This document shows, piece by piece, positions 6,601 through 11,680 of a stretch of 11,680 nt of DNA; within the stretch, counting starts at the first letter, position 1, and each line of letters starts with the position of its first letter. This DNA comes from an uncultured Bacteroidales bacterium (GTDB taxonomy: Bacteria; Bacteroidota; Bacteroidia; Bacteroidales; Marinilabiliaceae), in assembly GCA_934717675.1 (NCBI GenBank), contig CAKUYZ010000057.1, positions 1 to 11,680 on the forward strand, written 5' to 3'. The position numbers and the translations under genes were made by a program. The notes beneath the pieces are model-generated. The model was given only the letters and a program-made list of their open reading frames with translations, had not been told where the DNA came from and did no database searches.

Positions 6601-9030
6601 TTATGACAAATTCGCCACCCTAATGATATCGGCAAAGACGCCGGCGGCAGTGACATCTGCGCCAGCCCCATAGCCCTTAATCTCCAAGGGATGCTCCTTG
6701 TAGTTGTCTGAATTTATGAGTACGATGTTGTTTGTGTCGTCAAGGAAATATAGAGGGTCTTTTTCGGCCACGTCTTTGAAGCCGACTTTGATTTTGCCGG
6801 CCTCGAAAGTGGCGACGTAGCGACGTATGAGCCCCTTGGCGGCGAGCTCTTTGCTCACATTAGCATACTCATCGTCAAGTGCGGCGAGCTTATTCATAAA
6901 CGTCTCCACATCGGGAGTGTCAAGATACTCTTGCGGCACGAATGGCGTGCGATCAATGTCCGCCATCTCAAGGCCGAAGCCAGCCTCACGCGCAAGGATG
7001 AGAATCTTGCGAGCCACGTCGACGCCCGACAGGTCGATGCGCGGGTCGGGTTCGCTGTAGCCCATGGCCTTGGCCTCCGCGACGACCTCAGACAACTTGC
7101 GCCCTTGCGCCAAAGCGTTGGATATGAAGTTGAGGGTGCCGGAGAGGACGGCCTGCATCTTGACGATTCTGTCACCGCTCCTGATGAGGTCGTTGATTGG
7201 CGATATGATTGGCAGCGCAGCTCCGACATTGGTCTCGTAATGAAACTTGACACCTTTGTCTCGGGCCGTGGTTTTAAGGTGCAGATAGTGGCCATAGGCC
7301 GAAGAGGATGCTATCTTATTGGCCGTGACGACATTCACGTTGTTTTCTAGCATTGAGTCGTAGAGCGAAGCCACATCGGGGCTCGCCGTGCAGTCAACAA
7401 AAACGCTGCCAGCGAGGTTGAGGCGGCGGATGGCCTCCGCAAAGTCGGCGTTGGCAAGGTGCTTGCCCTCCTTCTCTAGGCGCGCTTTGGCCTCAGAGGG
7501 GTTGATGCCCTGCTCGTCAATTAGCGTGAGCCGCGAATTTGCCACGCCAACAATGCGCACCACAAGATGGTAATCGTCGCGGAGCTTGTCCGCCTGAGCC
7601 GCCAACTTCTCCAAAAGTTTGCCACCTACCGTGCCGAGGCCCGTCAGGAAAATCTGCAACACTTGGCATCGGCTGAGGAAGAAAGCGTCGTGGACGGTAT
7701 TGAGAGCCTTGCGAAGGTCGTCCTCCTTGATGACGAAAGATATGTTCACCTCGCTCGCCCCCTGCGCAATGGCGTAGATATTGATGCCGCTCTTGCCCAC
7801 GGCGTCAAACAATTTGCCGGAGACGCCCGTATTGTGCTTCATTCTGTCACCCACAACGGCCACAACGGCCATCTGGTTCTTCACGTGGGTGGGTTGCGCA
7901 TGCCCCGTCTCAATCTCATGCTCAAACTCGGCATTGATGACCTCGGCGGCGCGCTCGGCGTCTTTCGTCTCAACGACAAAGGAAACCGTTAGCTCAGAAG
8001 AGGCTTGAGAAATGAGGATGACATTGACAAACGCCCCGGCCAAGGCCTTGAAAATCCTCATGGAGACACCGGATATGCCGACCATCCCGACCATACGGAA
8101 CGTCAGCAGGCTCACATTCTTGATGGATGAGATGCCGCGAATCTTGCTGTTCTTGTCCGTGCTCTCAACATCGTCAATCCTAGTGCCGACACAAGTCGGG
8201 TTGAAGGTATTCTTGATGTAGATGGGGATGCGCTTGCGCAAGACCGGCAAGATGGTGGGCGGGTAGATGACCTTGGCGCCGAAGTGAGACAACTCCATAG
8301 CCTCCTCGTACGTGAGGTGGTCGAGCATATACGCGCGACTTATGATCCTCGGGTCGGCAGACATGAAACCGTCAACGTCAGTCCATATTTCCAAGACCTC
8401 GGCATTGACAGCGGCTGCCACAAGCGCGGCCGTATAGTCAGAACCGCCGCGGCCGAGCGTGGTAGGCTCGTTCTTCTCATTTGACGATATGAAGCCCGGC
8501 ATGACGGTATAGTCTCCAATCTTGGCGAAAGCAGCCGCAATATTTGCCGCAGTCAGCTCCTCGCAAACCAGGTTACGGCTTCCAGCAGAATATGTCTTGA
8601 TGAGGGGGCGCGAATCTACCAAATGCGACCCCGGCATCAACTCACTCAAAATGAGGGAAGAGCACCTTTCTCCGAAACCTGATATGGTCTCGAGGCTACG
8701 GTTGCTCAACTCTTTGAGCAAAGACACGCCCTTGAGCAGGCTGCCCAAATCTGCGAAAATGGGCATCAGCAACGACTCAATGTGCTGATGATCTTCAAAA
8801 AGCTCTGCGACAATGGCTCTGTGCTTATCCACAATGGCAGACAAGGTCCCCGTGTAGTCCTCTCCCGAGGCAGCCTTGTTAGCCGCAGCCAAAAGCATGT
8901 CTGTGACACCGCTAACGGCCGATACGACAGCAATTGTGGGAGCTGGATGGCTCAAAATGATGCGTTTCACCTCTCGCATGCTCTTGGCAGTGCCCATTGA
9001 GGTGCCTCCGAATTTCAGGACTTGTATCAT
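6601..9030 (-). CDS. thrA: Bifunctional aspartokinase / homoserine dehydrogenase
   Basis: An 809-residue fusion enzyme that phosphorylates aspartate (first step of the aspartate family pathway) and later reduces aspartate semialdehyde to homoserine. The kinase domain starts at once with KFGGTS (6-11) and carries TLGRGGSDYTAAL (191-203). Two ACT regulatory domains follow (about 308-375 and 388-452), each with the NVILISQASSE- or NIYAIAQGASE-type ligand loop; in this family they mediate feedback by threonine. The dehydrogenase domain begins with the dinucleotide loop GLGTVGG (464-470) and includes FVDCTASPDVA (544-554) and VVTANKI (567-573). Length and domain order match E. coli ThrA (820 residues). 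The ATG at 9028-9030 is directly before the kinase motif, leaving no alternative. No threonine-rich leader peptide is seen upstream. thrC follows in the same operon. Confidence -1.
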   Translation of the reverse strand: MIQVLKFGGTSMGTAKSMREVKRIILSHPAPTIAVVSAVSGVTDMLLAAANKAASGEDYTGTLSAIVDKHRAIVAELFEDHQHIESLLMPIFADLGSLLKGVSLLKELSNRSLETISGFGERCSSLILSELMPGSHLVDSRPLIKTYSAGSRNLVCEELTAANIAAAFAKIGDYTVMPGFISSNEKNEPTTLGRGGSDYTAALVAAAVNAEVLEIWTDVDGFMSADPRIISRAYMLDHLTYEEAMELSHFGAKVIYPPTILPVLRKRIPIYIKNTFNPTCVGTRIDDVESTDKNSKIRGISSIKNVSLLTFRMVGMVGISGVSMRIFKALAGAFVNVILISQASSELTVSFVVETKDAERAAEVINAEFEHEIETGHAQPTHVKNQMAVVAVVGDRMKHNTGVSGKLFDAVGKSGINIYAIAQGASEVNISFVIKEDDLRKALNTVHDAFFLSRCQVLQIFLTGLGTVGGKLLEKLAAQADKLRDDYHLVVRIVGVANSRLTLIDEQGINPSEAKARLEKEGKHLANADFAEAIRRLNLAGSVFVDCTASPDVASLYDSMLENNVNVVTANKIASSSAYGHYLHLKTTARDKGVKFHYETNVGAALPIISPINDLIRSGDRIVKMQAVLSGTLNFISNALAQGRKLSEVVAEAKAMGYSEPDPRIDLSGVDVARKILILAREAGFGLEMADIDRTPFVPQEYLDTPDVETFMNKLAALDDEYANVSKELAAKGLIRRYVATFEAGKIKVGFKDVAEKDPLYFLDDTNNIVLINSDNYKEHPLEIKGYGAGADVTAAGVFADIIRVANLS

Positions 9031-9068
9031 CAGAAAAATCGTATAATCGAACCTAAGATTACTTATCG

Positions 9069-9096
9069 AATAGCGAAATTAACTAAAAAATAGCGA
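9069..9096. promoter_or_regulatory. Spaced direct repeat upstream of thrA (possible operator)
   Basis: AATAGCGA occurs at 9069-9076 and again at 9089-9096, exactly 20 bp apart, close to two helical turns, 39 bp before the thrA ATG. A near-match to the -7 element lies between the repeat and the gene (9048-9055, TAGGTTCG on the minus strand, one mismatch). The arrangement would suit a dimeric regulator. The 282 bp between thrA and the tRNA terminator otherwise shows no gene and no recognisable attenuator. This is a pattern only. Confidence -1.
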
Positions 9097-9261
9097 CAAA
9101 CCCTACAGAATCGGTGATTTCATAGGCGACAGGCGCCCCTAAATGGCGGTTCCTTACCTCGGCGCGCGGAAATATAACAAAACGAGGACTGGCCGAATCA
9201 TAATACAACACAATCAAAGAATGAGCCTGCGGCTCAAGAAATCATCGGCAAGAGGACAAGA

Positions 9262-9299
9262 CAAAAAGGGGTTGCACTCTTTTAAAAGCGCAACCCCTT
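9262..9299 (-). terminator. Intrinsic terminator of the tRNA-Asp cluster
   Basis: On the minus strand AGGGGTTGC (complement 9290-9298) pairs with GCAACCCCT (complement 9267-9275), extended by a wobble-containing inner stem, and is followed directly by TTTTTGTC. It lies 14 nt past the last tRNA gene and upstream of thrA on the same strand, so it insulates thrA from tRNA transcription. Confidence -1.
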
Positions 9300-9312
9300 A
9301 TGCTCCTTTAGG

Positions 9313-9386
9313 CGGTGAGGACGAGGCTCGAACTCGCGACCCCATGCGTGACAGGCATGTATTCTAACCAACTGAACTACCCCACC
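9313..9386 (-). tRNA. tRNA-Asp(GTC), third in the transcript
   Basis: The 74-nt cloverleaf is complete: acceptor GGTGGGG pairs with CCTCACC (one G-U), D arm GTTCAGTTGGTTAGAAT, anticodon arm CATGC-CTGTCAC-GCATG with anticodon GTC, T arm around TTCGAGC, discriminator G. The next bases are CCT, so the CCA end is not encoded and must be added. It is identical over its full length to the copy at 9503-9576. Confidence -1.
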
Positions 9387-9400
9387 AAGGAAAAAGAAAG

Positions 9401-9474
9401 CGGTGAGGACGAGGCTCGAACTCGCGACCCCATGCGTGACAGGCATGTATTCTAACCAACTGAACTAACGCACC
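9401..9474 (-). tRNA. tRNA-Asp(GTC), middle copy with disrupted acceptor stem
   Basis: It is identical to the two flanking copies except for two bases in the 5' acceptor strand, which reads GGTGCGT instead of GGTGGGG (plus-strand differences at 9468 and 9470). The 3' strand is unchanged (CCTCACC), so pairs 5-68 (C-U) and 7-66 (U-C) are mismatched. The anticodon, D and T arms and discriminator G are intact; no CCA is encoded (CTT follows). It lies 14 nt before the third copy and 28 nt after the first. It may be a partly functional or decaying copy. Confidence -1.
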
Positions 9475-9502
9475 ATTTCAGCTTAACTCTGAAAGATACA
9501 TG

Positions 9503-9576
9503 CGGTGAGGACGAGGCTCGAACTCGCGACCCCATGCGTGACAGGCATGTATTCTAACCAACTGAACTACCCCACC
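9503..9576 (-). tRNA. tRNA-Asp(GTC), first in the transcript
   Basis: This is a complete 74-nt cloverleaf with anticodon GTC, the same sequence as the copy at 9313-9386, and no encoded CCA (CAT follows the discriminator G). It is closest to the promoter, about 75 nt after the predicted start. A small hairpin (GTGAG / CTCAC, 9631-9643) sits in the leader. Confidence -1.
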
Positions 9577-9659
9577 ATTGAGCATTCCAGAGATAAGCTT
9601 CAATATTCAAAAGAACATCCGCAAGCGTCTGTGAGTGGCTCACTTCCCGATTGCGAGTG

Positions 9660-9690
9660 CAAATTTAGAGCTTTTATTTGACAATACAAG
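9660..9690 (-). promoter_or_regulatory. Promoter of the tRNA-Asp cluster
   Basis: On the minus strand the -7 element is TAAATTTG (9660-9667), a perfect TAnnTTTG, preceded at a 19-bp spacing by a -33 element CTTG (9687-9690). This is the best Bacteroides-type promoter in the window and faces the three tRNA genes. An inverted repeat (CGGTAGG at 9693-9699, CCTACCG at 9726-9732) lies immediately upstream. The 221 bp between the first tRNA and the EamA gene hold no gene. Confidence -1.
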
Positions 9691-9692
9691 AG

Positions 9693-9732
9693 CGGTAGGC
9701 ATATTTTTTGCACATTTTTGGCGACCCTACCG
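9693..9732. repeat. Inverted repeat between the EamA gene and the tRNA promoter
   Basis: 7-bp perfect arms (CGGTAGG / CCTACCG) are separated by a 26-nt A/T-rich loop. It is 65 nt past the transporter stop and 3 nt upstream of the tRNA -33 element. It could serve as a transcript end for the transporter or as a protein-binding site, but the long loop and lack of a T-run after it argue against an ordinary terminator. Confidence -1.
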
Positions 9733-9797
9733 TCTTAAATTTCACAATTACCTATCCTCCAACACTTTATAAGCACCAACCAAATATAGCCCTTACA

Positions 9798-10727
9798 TCA
9801 CGCACCCCTATGAATGTGCGCCTTAACATAGCCAACGACACGCCCTCCGACGCACGCTATGCGGTTTTGCGCCACAACTGTGGTTACAGAAGCCAAGATC
9901 ACCACCATGCCTACCCATGACACGAAAGGCGGCCTCTCGCCATAGAGGCATACACCGATGAGGACTGACGTTATAGGCTCGAAAGCACCCAACACGGCCG
10001 TGGCTGTGGACCCGACAAGGTGTATGGCGACCGCCATTGAGGATATTGACATAAGAGACGGGAAAATGGCGAGCGCCAAAACTATGCCCCACTGCAACGG
10101 CGTGGTCAACGGCTGAACGTCTAGACAGAAATTCGTGCGGGCGACAAAGAGCAGAAGTCCGAACAGCAGGGAGTAAAAGCTCAGTTTGGCAGAAGGCATG
10201 GACGCAAGCCTACTCTTCTGAACCACAACCATGTAGACAGCATAGCTCAGCGCAGCTAATAGAACAAGGAGCATTCCGACCAATGACGCCCCACCTTCGC
10301 AGATGCCATCCCAGTCTAGCAAAACAATGCCAAAGAAAACAACTGGTATGGCGAAAAGCGTGACCTTGCCAGGCGTCTCGCGGAAAAAAATCCACATAAT
10401 GAGTGCGACCATAGCCGGGTAGACAAAAAGTACCGTGGCCGCAAGGGAGACACCCATGTACTTATAACTCTCGAAAAGCGAGAGCGAAGAGAAGGCGAAG
10501 AGCAGACCCATTGGGCAAATGATAAGGAATTCCTTGAAAGACAAGCGGAAGCTGTCTCGTCTGAACAACATGATGCAGCCCAACAGAAGCGAAGCAATGG
10601 CGTAGCGATAGAAAAGGACAGTGTCTGCCGTTATGCCGACGGCATAAAGGAGAACGGCGAACGCATTTACTCCATAACTGGAAGAGGAAAGCGCGGCGTA
10701 GAGATAACCGCGCATGTTGTTAGACAT
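9798..10727 (-). CDS. EamA (drug/metabolite transporter superfamily) permease
   Basis: A 309-residue inner-membrane permease made of two EamA repeats, each of five predicted helices, ten in all. The first repeat covers about residues 6-138 and the second about 146-286. The second repeat carries the family signature near its end: GSTATAVLGAFEPITSVLIG (239-258), then a GE pair, YGERPP, before the last helix. Such carriers move small metabolites or amines; the substrate cannot be told from sequence. The length is normal. ATG 10727 is chosen; Met5 (10715) would serve equally well. The gene starts 30 bp after the rarA stop on the same strand and is probably co-transcribed with it, with no strong promoter in the gap. 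The C-terminal tail after residue 288 is polar and slightly basic, so it should be cytosolic. Confidence -1.
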   Translation of the reverse strand: MSNNMRGYLYAALSSSSYGVNAFAVLLYAVGITADTVLFYRYAIASLLLGCIMLFRRDSFRLSFKEFLIICPMGLLFAFSSLSLFESYKYMGVSLAATVLFVYPAMVALIMWIFFRETPGKVTLFAIPVVFFGIVLLDWDGICEGGASLVGMLLVLLAALSYAVYMVVVQKSRLASMPSAKLSFYSLLFGLLLFVARTNFCLDVQPLTTPLQWGIVLALAIFPSLMSISSMAVAIHLVGSTATAVLGAFEPITSVLIGVCLYGERPPFVSWVGMVVILASVTTVVAQNRIACVGGRVVGYVKAHIHRGA

Positions 10728-10757
10728 GGCAAAGATGTTGAAGATGTGATGAATATG

Positions 10758-11680
10758 CTAGAAACGACCGCCCCACAACTGCCTCATGCGCTCGGCAATG
10801 CGCTCTTCGGCCTGGTTGGGTTGCGGCACATAGAAACGCGCCTCAGTCAAAGCGTCTGGCAGATATTGCTGCATGACGAAATGCCCGGGAAAGTCGTGGG
10901 CGTACTTATAGTCGCGGCCATAATTGAGCTTCTCCATGAGTTTTGTCGGCGCATTGCGCAGATGGAGCGGCACGGGCAAATCTCCCGTCTTTTTTACGCA
11001 CTGAAGAGCTGAGTTGATGGCATTGTAGGCTGCATTGCTTTTGGGTGATGTGGCCAAATATACTGTAGCCTCGGCCAAAATGATGCGTCCCTCTGGCCAA
11101 CCTATCTTATTGACAGCATCGAAAGCCTGGTTGGCCATAAGCAGCGCATTGGGATTGGCCAACCCTACGTCTTCAGACGCGGATATTATGAGCCTCCGCG
11201 CTATGAATTTGGGGTCTTCACCTCCCTCAATCATTCGCGCCAACCAGTAGATGGCGGCGTCGGGGTCGGACCCTCTTATGGATTTTATGAATGCTGAGAT
11301 GACATCGTAATGCATCTCCCCATTTTTGTCATACGTGGCAGAAGTCTGCTGGAGGATGTCCACCACGCGCTTGTCATCGATGACGATCTCGCTCTCACCT
11401 TCTTGAGAGTTCACGACCATCTCAATGATATTGAGAAACTTTCGGGCATCTCCGCCAGAGAACCTCACCAGTGCACCCTCCTCTGCGAGGCGTATATTGA
11501 GTTTGCTCAGCACCTCGTCTTTCCCCACAACTCTCTCATAGAGCTTCATGAGGTCTGAATGCTCCAAAGATTTAAGGACGTAGACTTGACAACGCGAGAG
11601 CAGGGGCGATATGACCTCGAAGGAGGGATTCTCCGTCGTGGCTCCAATGAGGACCACGACACCCTCCTCCACTGCGGCTA
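10758..11680 (-). CDS. rarA: Replication-associated recombination protein A (RarA/MgsA), N-terminus beyond window
   Basis: The last 306 residues of a clamp-loader-like AAA+ ATPase that acts at stalled or gapped replication forks. The visible part begins in the core domain with the sensor 1 region GATTENPSFEV, then the SPLLSRCQVY segment bearing the arginine finger, the lid, and the C-terminal MgsA-type oligomerisation region. Family hallmarks are clear: GGEDPKFIARRL, ASEDVGLANPNAL, ATVYLATSPKSNAAYNAI, VPLHLRNAPTK, YKYAHDFP and ARFYVPQ. The Walker A and B motifs lie outside the window. The frame stays open to the edge: the GTG at 11670-11672 is an internal valine, not a start. Family members are about 420-450 residues, so roughly a quarter is missing. 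The stop is TAG at 10758-10760. Identification is very secure. Confidence -1.
   Translation of the reverse strand, partial: AAVEEGVVVLIGATTENPSFEVISPLLSRCQVYVLKSLEHSDLMKLYERVVGKDEVLSKLNIRLAEEGALVRFSGGDARKFLNIIEMVVNSQEGESEIVIDDKRVVDILQQTSATYDKNGEMHYDVISAFIKSIRGSDPDAAIYWLARMIEGGEDPKFIARRLIISASEDVGLANPNALLMANQAFDAVNKIGWPEGRIILAEATVYLATSPKSNAAYNAINSALQCVKKTGDLPVPLHLRNAPTKLMEKLNYGRDYKYAHDFPGHFVMQQYLPDALTEARFYVPQPNQAEERIAERMRQLWGGRF

Noticed and set aside
9103..9123. Short minus-strand ORF (MKSPIL) upstream of thrA as a threonine leader peptide
   Set aside because: It has no threonine codon and only one isoleucine codon, and no terminator/antiterminator pair could be drawn before thrA.
9143..9367. 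Plus-strand 74-codon ORF ending in a GGEDEARTRDP-type sequence
   Set aside because: The second half is the antisense of a tRNA-Asp gene and its terminator; translated tRNA is a well-known false protein.
9781..9788. Minus-strand TATATTTG as a second promoter
   Set aside because: The -7 match is exact, but no -33 element is present at the right spacing, and the promoter at 9660-9690 explains the tRNA cluster better.
11670..11672. GTG as the start codon of rarA
   Set aside because: The frame continues upstream to the window edge with family-like residues, and the Walker motifs must lie further upstream.

Overview
The window reads as chromosomal DNA from a member of the Bacteroidota, most likely order Bacteroidales. 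Four things point there: a bifunctional aspartokinase/homoserine dehydrogenase upstream of a long-type threonine synthase, proteins of families DUF2851 and DUF4230 that are common in this phylum, Bacteroides-type -7 promoter elements (TAnnTTTG), and tRNA genes without an encoded CCA end. Genus cannot be read from the sequence. No phage, transposon, CRISPR or conjugative gene is visible.

Almost everything is on the minus strand, so it is easiest to read from right to left. The right edge (10758-11680) holds the C-terminal three quarters of rarA, a replication-fork AAA+ ATPase, followed after 30 bp by an EamA-type ten-helix transporter (9798-10727). Next is a cluster of three tRNA-Asp(GTC) genes (9313-9576) with its own promoter and a strong terminator. 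The outer copies are identical; the middle copy has two substitutions that break its acceptor stem. Then come thrA (6601-9030) and thrC (5285-6574), ending in a probable terminator, and a secreted TPR protein (4525-5163).

The only plus-strand gene is a membrane-anchored DUF4230 protein (3774-4448). It converges on the TPR gene at a two-way terminator and is divergent from a LytS/LytTR two-component operon. In that operon the sensor kinase (2622-3707), the LytTR response regulator (1885-2622) and a DUF2851 protein (665-1888) overlap by 1 and 4 nt and are probably translationally coupled.

The left edge (1-479) carries a gene that is easy to miss because it runs off the window without a stop: 159 open codons starting with a clear signal peptide and then a cysteine-rich, unrecognised secreted protein. 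A -7 element lies just upstream of it.

Functionally, thrA and thrC cover the aspartate-to-threonine branch, but no homoserine kinase lies between them. The two-component operon probably senses an envelope or extracellular signal; its targets are not visible, although the divergent DUF4230 gene is a natural candidate. The window is mostly ordinary core genome. The points worth a second look are the mismatched middle tRNA-Asp, the missing homoserine kinase, the cysteine-rich edge gene, and DUF2851 (with a nuclease-like PD...ExH residue pattern) coupled to a LytTR system.
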